Part shown: in pieces, positions 26,661 through 34,867 of the stretch
Layout: the number at the start of each line of letters is the position of its first letter
Numbering within the stretch: the stretch's first letter is position 1
Made by a program: the position numbers and the translations under genes
NCBI RefSeq assembly: GCF_023656415.1
Contig: NZ_JAMOIL010000005.1
Span: 1 to 64,000, forward strand
Length of the DNA: 64,000 bases
Reading direction: 5' to 3'
Origin: Nocardioides bruguierae
GTDB taxonomy: Bacteria; Actinomycetota; Actinomycetes; Propionibacteriales; Nocardioidaceae
Notes under the pieces: generated by a model
The model's database searches: none
Told to the model about the DNA's origin: nothing
The model's input: the letters and a program-made list of their open reading frames with translations, nothing else

Positions 26661-27559
26661 ACGAGCTCCTCGGTGCCGGCCCGCCGCACGTAGATCGCGA
26701 CGAGCAGGACGATGGCGGCCATGAGGATCACCGACAGCGACGAGGCCGTGGGGTAGTCACCGGCCGCGAACAGGTCCTGGATCTCGTTGCCGACCATGCG
26801 CGTGGTCGGGTTGCCCAGCAGCTCGGAGTTGATGTAGTCACCGGCGGCCGGGATGAACGTCAGCAGCGTGCCGGCCACGAGGCCCGGCATCGACAGGGGC
26901 AGCGTGACCTTGCGGAACGCCGTGAACGGTGAGGCGTACAGGTCCGAGGCCGCCTCGAGCAGCCGTCGGTCGACCTTCTCCAGCGAGGCGTAGAGCGGCA
27001 GCACCAGGAACGGCAGGAAGTTGTAGGTCAGACCGGTGATCACTGCGAACGGGGTGGCGAGCAGGTGACCCTCCGGGCCGAGCACGTGCAGCCAGCGCAG
27101 CAGCGAGACCACGGCCTCGTTGTCGCCGAGGATGTACTGCCACGACAGCGTCCGCACCAGGAAGCTGGTGAAGAACGGCGCGATGACGGCGACCAGCATG
27201 AGGTTCTTGAACCGGCCGCCCTTGAACGCGATGGCGTAGGCCAGCGGGTAGCCCATGAGCACGCAGGCGATCGTGGCGATCACGGCGTACTGCAGCGAGC
27301 GCAGCAGCTGCGGGCCGTAGTCGACGACCGCGTCGGTGTAGTTCTGCCAGTGCCAGGTCATCGCGTAGCCCAGCTGCAGCGACCCCGAGGGGTCGTACAG
27401 GCTGGTGGCGACGAGCGTGACGGTCGGGACGACGAAGAACACGACCAGCCACAGGCCACCGGGCGAGAGCAGGAGGTAGCCGCCGAGGCCGCGCTTGCGG
27501 GGCGCGTCGTCCGAGGCCGCGCTCGCTCCCCCGCCGGGCAGGTGGGAGGCCGCGCTCAC
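26657..27559 (-). CDS. potB: Polyamine-type ABC transporter permease, PotB-like
   Basis: This is the first permease subunit, 300 aa from a GTG that overlaps the potA stop (GTGA). A 27-residue hydrophilic leader precedes six helices starting GGLWLVVFFVVPTVTLVATSLY. The EAA loop is LLEAASDLYASPFTAFRKVTLPLSMPG. The gene order D-A-B-C, all with overlapping ends, forms a single operon transcribed leftward from the 29.95-30.05 kb promoter region. Confidence 0.9.
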   Translation of the reverse strand: MSAASHLPGGGASAASDDAPRKRGLGGYLLLSPGGLWLVVFFVVPTVTLVATSLYDPSGSLQLGYAMTWHWQNYTDAVVDYGPQLLRSLQYAVIATIACVLMGYPLAYAIAFKGGRFKNLMLVAVIAPFFTSFLVRTLSWQYILGDNEAVVSLLRWLHVLGPEGHLLATPFAVITGLTYNFLPFLVLPLYASLEKVDRRLLEAASDLYASPFTAFRKVTLPLSMPGLVAGTLLTFIPAAGDYINSELLGNPTTRMVGNEIQDLFAAGDYPTASSLSVILMAAIVLLVAIYVRRAGTEELV

Positions 27560-28728
27560 GACTCGTCCTCCTCCACGCCCGCGCGGGCGTCCTGGGAGGC
27601 GTCGAGGCAGAAGGTGTGGTCCGGCGACCAGTGCAGGTCCACGGCGTCGCCCACGACCAGTCGCTCGTGCGCGCCGGTGTTCTGCAGGAACACCGAGAGC
27701 TCCTGACCCCAGGGCATGCGCACCACGTACTGGGTGCTCACGCCGACGAAGCTGATGTCGGTCACGACGCCACCGGCCAGCAGGTTGCCCGCGGCGGCGG
27801 ACGGGGCGGGCGACCCGGCCCGGGTCAGGGTGATCTTCTCCGGGCGGACCCCGACCCACACCTGCGGCGCGTCGGTGGCCAGGCGCGCGCGGGGCGCGGT
27901 CAGCCGGGTGCCCTGCACGTCGAGGGCGACGGTCTCGCCACCGCCCTCGACCACGGAGCCGGCGACCAGGTTGGACTGGCCGAGGAAGTTCGCCACGAAG
28001 GTGGTGGCGGGGTTCTCGTACAGGTCCTCGGGGGCGCCCATCTGCTCGATGCGGCCCTTGTTCATCACCGCGACGGTGTCGGCCATGGTCATGGCCTCCT
28101 CCTGGTCGTGGGTGACGTGCACGAACGTGAGGCCGACCTCGGTCTGGATGTGCTTGAGCTCCAGCTGCATCTGGCGGCGCAGCTTGAGGTCGAGGGCGCC
28201 GAGCGGCTCGTCGAGCAGCAGCACCTGGGGCCGGTTGATGAGCGCGCGGGCCAGCGCCACGCGCTGCTGCTGGCCGCCGGAGAGCTGGGCGGGGCGACGC
28301 TTGGCCAGGTCCGAGAGCTCGACCAGCTCCAGCATCGCCGCCACCTCGGCGTCCACCTTCTTCTTGCCGCGGCGCTTGAGCCCGAAGGCGACGTTCTCCG
28401 CGATGCTCAGGTGCGGGAACAGCGCGTAGGACTGGAAGACGGTGTTGACCGGGCGCTTGTAGGGCTTGAGCCGGCTCACGTCGGAGCCGCCGAGCATGAT
28501 CTGGCCCGACGTCGGCTCCTCGAGGCCGGCGACCATCCGCAGGGTCGTGGTCTTGCCGCAGCCCGAGGGGCCGAGCAGCGCGAAGAACGAGCCCGAGGGC
28601 ACGACCAGGTCGAGGTCGTGGACGGCGGTGAACGAGCCGTAGGACTTGCGCAGGCCACGGAGCACCAGGTCGGTGCCGGCGCTGGTGCCCTCGGTGGGCG
28701 CGGCGCCGGCGGGGGCCGCGGCGCTCAC
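27556..28728 (-). CDS. potA: Polyamine-type ABC transporter ATP-binding protein, PotA-like
   Basis: This is the ATPase subunit, 390 aa. It has Walker [12 protein letters not shown], the Q-loop in [14 protein letters not shown], signature [15 protein letters not shown], Walker [16 protein letters not shown] and the H-loop VTHDQEEAM. The C-terminal TOBE region (about 290-380, [11 protein letters not shown]) is typical of the PotA/MalK subfamily. The start is a GTG overlapping the potD stop (GTGA). A 20-residue Ala/Gly/Pro leader precedes the ABC domain. Confidence 0.93.
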   Translation of the reverse strand: MSAAAPAGAAPTEGTSAGTDLVLRGLRKSYGSFTAVHDLDLVVPSGSFFALLGPSGCGKTTTLRMVAGLEEPTSGQIMLGGSDVSRLKPYKRPVNTVFQSYALFPHLSIAENVAFGLKRRGKKKVDAEVAAMLELVELSDLAKRRPAQLSGGQQQRVALARALINRPQVLLLDEPLGALDLKLRRQMQLELKHIQTEVGLTFVHVTHDQEEAMTMADTVAVMNKGRIEQMGAPEDLYENPATTFVANFLGQSNLVAGSVVEGGGETVALDVQGTRLTAPRARLATDAPQVWVGVRPEKITLTRAGSPAPSAAAGNLLAGGVVTDISFVGVSTQYVVRMPWGQELSVFLQNTGAHERLVVGDAVDLHWSPDHTFCLDASQDARAGVEEDES

Positions 28729-29954
28729 GCCCCGATCACCTGCGCGAAGTCCTTGTCGTAGGCCTGGCGGGTCGTCTCGTCCAGCTCCATGAAGCCGTAG
28801 GCGTTCTTCAGGAAGTCCTCGGACGGGAAGATCAGCTCGTTGTCGACCAGCGACGGGTCGACCTTCTCCATGGCCTCCTGGGCGCCCTCGACGGGGCAGA
28901 TGTAGTTGACCCACGCGGCCAGGGTCGCGGCGACCTCGGGCTGGTAGTAGTAGTCCATCAGGGCCTCGGCGTTCGCCTTGTGGTCGGCCTTGTTGGGCAC
29001 CATCATGTTGTCGCTCCACAGCGACAGGCCCTCCTCGGGCACGACCCACTTGATGTCGGGGTTGTCGTACTGCATGGCGATGACGTCGCCGGACCAGGCC
29101 TCGCAGGCCACCACGTTGCCCGCGTTGAGGTCGCGGATGTAGTCGTTGCCGGTGAAGCGGCGGATCTGGCCGCTGCCGACGTAGCCCTCGAGCCGGCCGA
29201 TGGCCGCGGACCACTGCTCGTCGGTGAAGTCCTCGGGGTTCGCCCCCTCGAGCAGCAGCATGAACAGCATGGTGTCGCCCATCTCGGAGAGCAGCGAGAC
29301 CTTGCCCTTGAGGTCGGTGCGGGTCATCAGCTCCTCGAAGGAGGAGACCTCGCCGGTGTACTTGGCGTTGTAGGCGATGCCCGTCAGGCCGGACTGCCAC
29401 GGCACGGAGTAGGTGCGGTCGGGGTCCCACGTGGGCGACTGGAGGTCCGTCTTCAGGTTGGACACCACGTTGGGCATGTTGTCCTTGTCGAGCTCCTGCA
29501 TCCAGCCCAGCCCGATCATCCGGGCGGCCATCCAGTCGGTCATCGTGATGATGTCGCGACCGATCGGCTCGCAGGCGCCGAGCTGGTCCTTGACCTTGCC
29601 GAAGAACTCGTTGTTGTCGTTGACGTCGGTGTTGTACGTGACGGTGATGCCCGACTCGGTCTCGAAGCCCTCGAGCGTCGGCATCCGCTTGCCCTTGACG
29701 TCGATGTACTCGGGCCAGTTCGAGAAGATCAGCGTCTTCTCGGTGTCGGAGAGGTCGGTGGAGCCACAGGTCTCTTCGGACTGCACCTGGGACTGCGTGC
29801 CGCAGGCCGCGAGCAGCGAGGGGGCGCCCAGCGCGAGGGCGCCGACGCCGGCACCACGCAGGAAGTTCCGCCGGCCGATGCCGCGGCCGGCGCGGGGGCC
29901 TCCGGCCCGCAGGGCCTCGGCCAGCATCTGCATGCGCATCCGGTCAGTGTCCAC
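28725..29954 (-). CDS. potD: Polyamine-type ABC transporter substrate-binding lipoprotein, PotD/PotF-like
   Basis: This is the extracellular receptor of the importer, 409 aa. The GTG at 29954 has GGAGG 5 nt upstream. A twin-arginine motif GRRNFLRGAGVGALALG is followed by a lipobox LAAC, so it is exported folded and lipid-anchored. The mature part has the family features SNWPEYIDV, SGITVTYNTDVNDNNEFFGKV, YSVPWQSGLTGIAYN and WSGDVIAMQYDNPDI with acidic and aromatic residues suited to cationic ligands. It is the first gene of the potD-A-B-C-oxidase operon. Confidence 0.9.
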   Translation of the reverse strand: MDTDRMRMQMLAEALRAGGPRAGRGIGRRNFLRGAGVGALALGAPSLLAACGTQSQVQSEETCGSTDLSDTEKTLIFSNWPEYIDVKGKRMPTLEGFETESGITVTYNTDVNDNNEFFGKVKDQLGACEPIGRDIITMTDWMAARMIGLGWMQELDKDNMPNVVSNLKTDLQSPTWDPDRTYSVPWQSGLTGIAYNAKYTGEVSSFEELMTRTDLKGKVSLLSEMGDTMLFMLLLEGANPEDFTDEQWSAAIGRLEGYVGSGQIRRFTGNDYIRDLNAGNVVACEAWSGDVIAMQYDNPDIKWVVPEEGLSLWSDNMMVPNKADHKANAEALMDYYYQPEVAATLAAWVNYICPVEGAQEAMEKVDPSLVDNELIFPSEDFLKNAYGFMELDETTRQAYDKDFAQVIGA

Positions 29955-30013
29955 TGTGTCCTCCGTGAGGGGCGTTGGTCGCTGCGGTCCGCCGGGCTTC
30001 TCCCGGCCGTGAT

Positions 30014-30049
30014 GATGTGGCCTGGGCCACATCTGGCTACGGAATCATA
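30014..30049 (-). promoter_or_regulatory. Putative potD operon -10 box and 20-bp palindromic operator
   Basis: On the minus strand a TATGAT hexamer (30049-30044) is followed after about 10 nt by GATGTGGCCTGGGCCACATC (30033-30014), a perfect 9-bp inverted repeat with a 2-nt centre. The palindrome would overlap the transcription start and lie about 60 nt before the potD start. The divergent Lrp-family gene at 30168 is the obvious candidate regulator. I see no convincing -35 box. Confidence 0.45.
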
Positions 30050-30167
30050 GATCTCGACCCCGACTGAGTGGCGATCCTGGCAGTGCTGGCGCTGCACAAC
30101 AAGGGAAACCGTCGATAGGAAACACAATCGCAACGAGATCAGTAGGCAACTCGTGGACAGGGGTGGC

Positions 30168-30680
30168 GTGCCGCTGGAAGACTCCGGGCCGATGAGTCGA
30201 GACAAGCGCACCAGCGAGAAGGCCGAGAAGCACGTCGTCATGGACGACGTCTCCAAGGCGATCATCGAGCAGCTCCAGCAGGACGGACGCCGCTCCTACG
30301 CCGCCATCGGCAAGGTCGTCGGGCTCTCCGAGGCCGCCGTGCGCCAGCGGGTGCAGCGGCTGACCGAGGCCGGCGTCATGCAGGTCGTGGCGGTCACCGA
30401 CCCCATGGAGCTCGGCTTCGCGCGCCAGGCCATGGTCGGCATCCGGTGCGCCGGGCCGCTCGAGCCCGTCGCCGACGCCCTGGCGGCGATCGACGCGGTC
30501 GACTACGTCGTCATCACCGCCGGCACCTACGACCTCCTCGCCGAGGTCGTGGCCGAGAGCGACGAGGCGCTGCTGGCCCTCATCTCCGGCCAGATCCGCG
30601 CGATCGAGGGCGTCACCGGCACCGAGACGTTCATGTACCTCCAGCTGCGCAAGCAGACCTACTCCTGGGGAGTGCGGTGA
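30168..30680 (+). CDS. Lrp/AsnC-family transcriptional regulator
   Basis: This is a feast/famine type regulator that probably controls the polyamine module. The product is about 170 aa. Following a charged leader, the winged helix-turn-helix is IEQLQQDGRRSYAAIGKVVGLSEAAVRQRVQRL (here cited in part), and the C-terminal RAM ligand-binding/oligomerisation domain follows (VGIRCAGPLEPVADALAAI, TAGTYDLLAEVV, GVTGTETFMYLQL). GTG at 30168 has AGGGG 4 nt upstream; in-frame starts at 30153 and 30192 are also possible. It is divergent from potD and its stop overlaps the GTG of the second FAD oxidoreductase by 4 nt. Confidence 0.88.
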   Translation: MPLEDSGPMSRDKRTSEKAEKHVVMDDVSKAIIEQLQQDGRRSYAAIGKVVGLSEAAVRQRVQRLTEAGVMQVVAVTDPMELGFARQAMVGIRCAGPLEPVADALAAIDAVDYVVITAGTYDLLAEVVAESDEALLALISGQIRAIEGVTGTETFMYLQLRKQTYSWGVR

Positions 30681-32086
30681 CCGACCCCCGCGGGGGCTCC
30701 GCCGGGCTGCGGCCCGGCGTCTCCCTGTGGCACGACACCGCCGAGGACGCGCCGCCCCGCCCCGTCCTGCGGCGACCGGCCCTGCCCGGGGACACCGACG
30801 CCGACGTCGCGATCGTCGGCGGCGGCCTCACCGGGCTGTGGACCGCCTACTACCTCCTGGAGGCCGACCCCACCCTGCGCGTGGTCGTGCTGGAGAAGGA
30901 GGAGGTCGGGTTCGGCGCCTCGGGGCGCAACGGCGGCTGGTGCTCCGCGCTCTTCCCCGCCTCCCTCGACACGCTGGCCGCCGACCACAGCCGCGAGGCG
31001 GCCCTCGCCCAGCACCGCGCCATGCGCGACACCGTCGACGAGGTGCTGCGGGTCGCGGAGGCCGAGGGCATCGACGCCCGGGCCGCCAAGGGCGGCACCA
31101 TCGACCTGGCCCGCTCCCCCGCCCAGCTGGCCCGGGCGCGCGCCGAGGTCGCCCACGCCCGCACCTGGGGCCGGGACGAGGCGGAGCTGGCGTTCCTCGA
31201 CGCAGACGCCGCCCGCGGGGTGCTGGCCGCCACCGGCACCCTGGGCGGCACCTGGACGCCCGACTGCGCCGCGGTGCACCCCGTCCGCCTGACCCGGGGC
31301 CTGGCCCACGCGGTCGAGGCGCGGGGCGGGACCGTCCACGAGGGCACCGAGGTCACCGCGATCGAGCCCGGAGCGGCCCGCACCCCGCACGGCCGCGTGC
31401 GCGCCGAGGTGGTGGTGCGTGCCACCGAGGCCTGGAGCGCGACGCTGCCGGGCAGCCGGCGCGCCGTCATCCCCGTCTACTCGCTGGTAATCGCGACCGA
31501 GCCGCTGCCCGCCGAGGTGTGGGCCGAGATCGGCCTGGCCCGCCGCGAGACGTTCACCGACCACCGCCACCTCATCGTCTACGGCCAGCGCACCGCCGAC
31601 GACCGGCTCGTCTTCGGCGGCCGCGGCGCGCCCTATCACCTGCGCTCGCGGATCGACCCCCGGCACGACGTCGACGAGCGCACGCACCAGCGGCTGTGGG
31701 CCACGCTCGTGGAGATGTTCCCGGTGCTGCGCGGGCACCGCGTCACCCACGCCTGGGGCGGTCCGCTCGGCATCCCCCGCGACTGGTGCGCCTCGGTCGG
31801 CCTGGACCGCACCACCGGCCTCGCGCACGCGGGCGGCTACGTGGGTGACGGGCTGTCGACGACCAACCTCGCGGGCCGCACGCTGCGCGACCTCGTCCTC
31901 GACCACCACACCGACCTGGTGCACCTGCCCTGGGTGGGCCACCGCTCCCCGGCCTGGGAGCCGGAGCCGCTGCGCTGGCTCGGGGTCAACGCCGGCCTGC
32001 GGGCCATGACGCTGGCCGACGCCGAGGAGCGGCTCACCGGCCGGCCCTCCCTGGCCGCCCGCCTCGTCGCGCCGCTGCTCGGCTGA
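30677..32086 (+). CDS. FAD-dependent amine oxidoreductase (DAO/PuuB-like), second copy
   Basis: This is a 469-aa flavoprotein with DVAIVGGGLTGLWTAYYLLE (FAD pyrophosphate site) near residue 35, VGFGASGRNGGWCSALFP, and the C-terminal cap AHAGGYVGDGLSTTNLAGRTL. It resembles the enzyme at 24349 in both motifs and order but is clearly diverged, so it probably handles a different amine. GTG start overlaps the Lrp stop (GTGA), making the two a coupled unit. Candidate reactions are gamma-glutamylputrescine or N-methyl amino acid oxidation; the sequence cannot choose between them. Confidence 0.86.
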   Translation: MTDPRGGSAGLRPGVSLWHDTAEDAPPRPVLRRPALPGDTDADVAIVGGGLTGLWTAYYLLEADPTLRVVVLEKEEVGFGASGRNGGWCSALFPASLDTLAADHSREAALAQHRAMRDTVDEVLRVAEAEGIDARAAKGGTIDLARSPAQLARARAEVAHARTWGRDEAELAFLDADAARGVLAATGTLGGTWTPDCAAVHPVRLTRGLAHAVEARGGTVHEGTEVTAIEPGAARTPHGRVRAEVVVRATEAWSATLPGSRRAVIPVYSLVIATEPLPAEVWAEIGLARRETFTDHRHLIVYGQRTADDRLVFGGRGAPYHLRSRIDPRHDVDERTHQRLWATLVEMFPVLRGHRVTHAWGGPLGIPRDWCASVGLDRTTGLAHAGGYVGDGLSTTNLAGRTLRDLVLDHHTDLVHLPWVGHRSPAWEPEPLRWLGVNAGLRAMTLADAEERLTGRPSLAARLVAPLLG

Positions 32087-32124
32087 CCCCACCTCCACCA
32101 CCGAGCTGCTCTAGGTTGCCTCCC

Positions 32125-32889
32125 ATGAGGAAGCTCGCGCTCGTGCGCCGCCCCGGTCCGCTGCTCGCCGACGGCATCGTCACCCACCTCGAGCGCACGC
32201 CGGTCGACCTCGACCTGGCCCGCGCGCAGTGGGACGGCTACGTCGCGGCGCTGCGCGCCGAGGGCTGGGACACCATCGAGGTCGACGCCGCGGACTCCTG
32301 CCCGGACGCGGTCTTCGTCGAGGACACCGTGGTCGTCTACGGCACCACCGCCGTGATCGCCCGGCCCGGGCACCCCGCGCGCCGGCCCGAGACCGCCGCC
32401 ACCGAGTCCGCCCTGCGCGACCTCGGCTACGACGTGGCCTGCATCGACGCCCCGCACACGCTGGACGGCGGCGACGTGCTCAAGCACGACGGCACCGTGT
32501 GGGTGGGCCTCGGCGGCCGCACCACGGCCGGCGGTGCCGCCCAGCTCGGGGAGCACCTGCTCCGCGAGGGCGCGCACGTCGTCCCGGTGCCGCTGGCGAA
32601 GGTGCTGCACCTGAAGTCGGCCGTCACGGCACTGCCCGACGGCACCGTGCTCGGGTGGGACCCGGTGGTCGACGACGCCGACGTCTGGGAGCACTACCTC
32701 TCGGTGCCCGAGGAGCCGGGCGCGCACGTCGTCTGCCTGGACGCCGGCACGGTGCTCATGGCGACCTCCGCACCGCGCACCCGGGCGCTGCTGGAGGAGC
32801 GCGGCCTGCGCGTGGTGGCGGTCGACGTCTCCGAGTTCGAGAAGCTCGAGGGCTGCGTGACCTGCCTGTCGGTGCGGCTGCGCGGATAA
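32125..32889 (+). CDS. DDAH-like dimethylarginine dimethylaminohydrolase (paralog 1)
   Basis: This is a guanidino-group-modifying enzyme of the pentein fold, predicted to hydrolyse methylated arginines to citrulline and methylamines. The 254-aa product has FVEDTVV (substrate Glu/Asp), TLDGGDVL, the catalytic His in LHLKSAVTALPDG and the C-terminal nucleophile region LEGCVTCLSV. A TTG nine bases upstream is possible, but the ATG gives the MRKLALVRRPGPLLADGI start matching its paralog at 34043. It follows the FAD oxidase by 38 nt. Confidence 0.87.
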   Translation: MRKLALVRRPGPLLADGIVTHLERTPVDLDLARAQWDGYVAALRAEGWDTIEVDAADSCPDAVFVEDTVVVYGTTAVIARPGHPARRPETAATESALRDLGYDVACIDAPHTLDGGDVLKHDGTVWVGLGGRTTAGGAAQLGEHLLREGAHVVPVPLAKVLHLKSAVTALPDGTVLGWDPVVDDADVWEHYLSVPEEPGAHVVCLDAGTVLMATSAPRTRALLEERGLRVVAVDVSEFEKLEGCVTCLSVRLRG

Positions 32890-32957
32890 ACCCGTTGCGG
32901 CCCGCACCCGGGGTGCCCCACGCTGAGGCCACCGGGTGCGCGCCGTGCCGCCCGCCG

Positions 32958-33024
32958 TCGAGAGGAGCGTGACATGTCGATGACTGTCTCCGGCCTGCCC
33001 ACGAGCCAGACCACCTCCTCTCGA
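32958..33024 (+). promoter_or_regulatory. 10-bp inverted repeat enclosing an SD and small ORF upstream of the RIO kinase
   Basis: TCGAGAGGAG (32958-32967) and CTCCTCTCGA (33015-33024) are perfect reverse complements. The left arm is the Shine-Dalgarno sequence of the small ORF at 32974. Pairing would hide that site and bring the RIO start region close, a plausible translational or attenuation switch. No terminator-like U run follows. Confidence 0.45.
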
Positions 33025-33075
33025 AAGAGCACCTGCGTTGAGCACTCCCTCCCACTCCTGGGACGACTTCCCTGA
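32974..33075 (+). CDS. Small ORF, possible leader peptide for the RIO kinase gene
   Basis: This is a 33-residue ORF (MSMTVSGLPTSQTTSSRKST followed by CVEHS) with a strong GGAG site six bases before its ATG. It ends 38 nt inside the RIO kinase coding region, which begins at a TTG in another frame without a good ribosome site. That arrangement suggests translational coupling or regulation. The peptide is rich in Ser and Thr; I recognise no family. It could be a spurious ORF, but the ribosome site is better than that of the annotated kinase. Confidence 0.45.
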   Translation: MSMTVSGLPTSQTTSSRKSTCVEHSLPLLGRLP

Positions 33076-34015
33076 CCTGACCCCCGACCCCGGGGACACC
33101 GCCGACCGACCGATCGGCACCGAACCCGGCACCGACTCCGGCATCGACCCCGGTATCGACCCCGGTATCGACCCCGGCATCGACCCGGCGTTCGTCTTCG
33201 ACTTCCACGCCTGCGACGACCTCGCCGAGGGCCAGCGGTTCTCCACCTGGCTGGCCGTCGAGCCGACCTGCCGCGGCCCCGAGCCCCGGCCGGACTGGGT
33301 GGTCACCTCCCAGGCGGCCGTCGACACCGACCTCGGCGTCCTCAAGACCGGCAAGGAGGCGGACGCGTTCCTGCTGGAGCGCGCCGTGCCCGGCTCGGAC
33401 GCGCTCGGCGAGTCCGTCGTCCTGGTCGCCAAGCGGTACCGGGACTCCGACCACCGCTCCTTCCAGCGGGCCTCGACGTACACCGAGGGCCGCCGGGTGC
33501 GGAACACGCGCGACATGCGCGCCCTGGCGAAGAAGACCTCGCACGGGCGCGCGGTGGCCGCCGGCCAGTGGGCCATGGCGGAGTGGGACGCCCTCGTCCG
33601 GCTGCACGGCCTCGGCTTGCCGGTCCCCTACCCCGTCCAGGTCGACGGCACCGAGCTGCTCATGGAGTGGATCACCGTCGAGGGCGAGGACGGCCCCGAG
33701 ACCGCGCCCCGGCTCCAGGCCGCCCGCGGCGACCGCGCGCTCCTGGAGGGATGGTGGGAGCAGCTGCGCGAGGCGATGGCCGCGATGGTCGGCGCCGGGC
33801 TCGTGCACGGCGACCTCTCCCCCTACAACGCGCTGGTCGCCGGCGAGCGGCTGGTCATCATCGACCTGCCACAGGTCGTCGACCTGGTCGCCAACCCTGC
33901 CGGCTTCGACTTCCTCATGCGCGACTGCACGAACATGGCGCGGTGGTTCGCGGCCAAGGGGCTGGAGGTCGACGAGCACGACCTGTTCGACGACCTCATG
34001 GCGCACGCGTTCTAG
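33038..34015 (+). CDS. RIO-family serine kinase/ATPase
   Basis: This is an atypical RIO1-like kinase of 325 aa. The N-terminus (1-55) is low complexity, including GIDP repeated four times from a 12-bp DNA repeat (33116-33187). The kinase core has LKTGKEADAFLLER (P-loop-like), VAKRYRDSDHRSFQ (ATP Lys), VHGDLSPYNAL (catalytic Asp/Asn) and VIIDLPQVV (metal Asp). Bacterial RIO proteins have no settled role. The TTG at 33038 is the only start downstream of an in-frame stop that keeps the full domain; its weak ribosome site and the overlapping small ORF suggest regulated translation. Confidence 0.88.
   Translation: MSTPSHSWDDFPDLTPDPGDTADRPIGTEPGTDSGIDPGIDPGIDPGIDPAFVFDFHACDDLAEGQRFSTWLAVEPTCRGPEPRPDWVVTSQAAVDTDLGVLKTGKEADAFLLERAVPGSDALGESVVLVAKRYRDSDHRSFQRASTYTEGRRVRNTRDMRALAKKTSHGRAVAAGQWAMAEWDALVRLHGLGLPVPYPVQVDGTELLMEWITVEGEDGPETAPRLQAARGDRALLEGWWEQLREAMAAMVGAGLVHGDLSPYNALVAGERLVIIDLPQVVDLVANPAGFDFLMRDCTNMARWFAAKGLEVDEHDLFDDLMAHAF
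33116..33187. repeat. 12-bp coding tandem repeat (six units)
   Basis: Units of GGCATCGACCCC and variants (GGCACCGAACCC, GGTATCGACCCC) are repeated six times at a 12-bp period within the RIO kinase gene, giving Gly-Thr/Ile-Asp/Glu-Pro repeats. Copy number is likely to vary between strains. Confidence 0.8.
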
Positions 34016-34042
34016 TCGCCGGGCCCCGCTACCCTCCGTCCC

Positions 34043-34804
34043 ATGCCGAAGCTCGCGCTGGTACGACGTCCCGGACCTCTCCTGGCCGACGGCATCGTCA
34101 CCCGTCGGGCGCGCACCGACATCGACCTCGACCTGGCGCGCGCGCAGTGGGACGGCTACGTGGCGGCGCTGCGCGGGCACGGGTGGCGCACGGTCGAGGT
34201 CGCGCCGGCCGACGCCTGCCCGGACGCGGTCTTCGTGGAGGACACGGCGGTCGTCCACGGGGACACGGCGATCATCTGCCGGCCCGGCAACCTGGCCCGG
34301 CGTCCGGAGACCTCGGGCACCGAGGCCACGCTGCGCGACCTCGGCTACCGGATCGCGCGGATCGAGGGCCCGGACGCGCTCGAGGGTGGCGACGTCCTGG
34401 CCGCCGGCGGGAGGCTGTGGGTCGGGCTGACCACCCGCACCAGTCACGGGGCGCTGGAGCAGATGCGGCGCCACCTCGCGGACGAGGGCGCCGACCTGGT
34501 GGGCGTGCCGCTCAGCAAGGTGCTGCACCTGAAGTCCACCCTCACGGCCCTGCCGGACGGGACGTTCCTCGGCTGGGAGGCGGGCATCGACGACCCCGCC
34601 TCCTGGCCGGGGCTCGTCGCGGCCCCCGAGGCCGAGGGGGCGTGCGTGGTCTGCCTCGGCACCGACACGGTGCTCCTGTCCGCGGCCGCGTCACGCACCC
34701 GGGCCCTGCTGGAGGGTCGCGGCCTCGCGGTCGTCTCGGTCGACATCTCCGAGCTGGAGAAGCTCGAGGGCTGCGTCACCTGCCTGTCCGTCCGCATCGG
34801 CTGA
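34043..34804 (+). CDS. DDAH-like dimethylarginine dimethylaminohydrolase (paralog 2)
   Basis: The 253-aa protein is a close paralog of the product at 32125, identical in its first motif LALVRRPGPLLADGIVT and in DLDLARAQWDGYVAALR. Catalytic features are kept: FVEDTAVV, ALEGGDVL, LHLKSTLTALPDG and LEGCVTCLSVRI. The two genes lie on either side of the RIO kinase, pointing to a local duplication with the kinase between the copies. Whether both act on dimethylarginine or one has diverged (for instance to arginine or agmatine-type substrates) is open. Confidence 0.87.
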   Translation: MPKLALVRRPGPLLADGIVTRRARTDIDLDLARAQWDGYVAALRGHGWRTVEVAPADACPDAVFVEDTAVVHGDTAIICRPGNLARRPETSGTEATLRDLGYRIARIEGPDALEGGDVLAAGGRLWVGLTTRTSHGALEQMRRHLADEGADLVGVPLSKVLHLKSTLTALPDGTFLGWEAGIDDPASWPGLVAAPEAEGACVVCLGTDTVLLSAAASRTRALLEGRGLAVVSVDISELEKLEGCVTCLSVRIG

Positions 34805-34867
34805 GGCATCGGCTGAGCCACCGGCGCGCCCGGGAGGGTGGGCGCCGCGCGGCTAGGGTCCTGCCCC

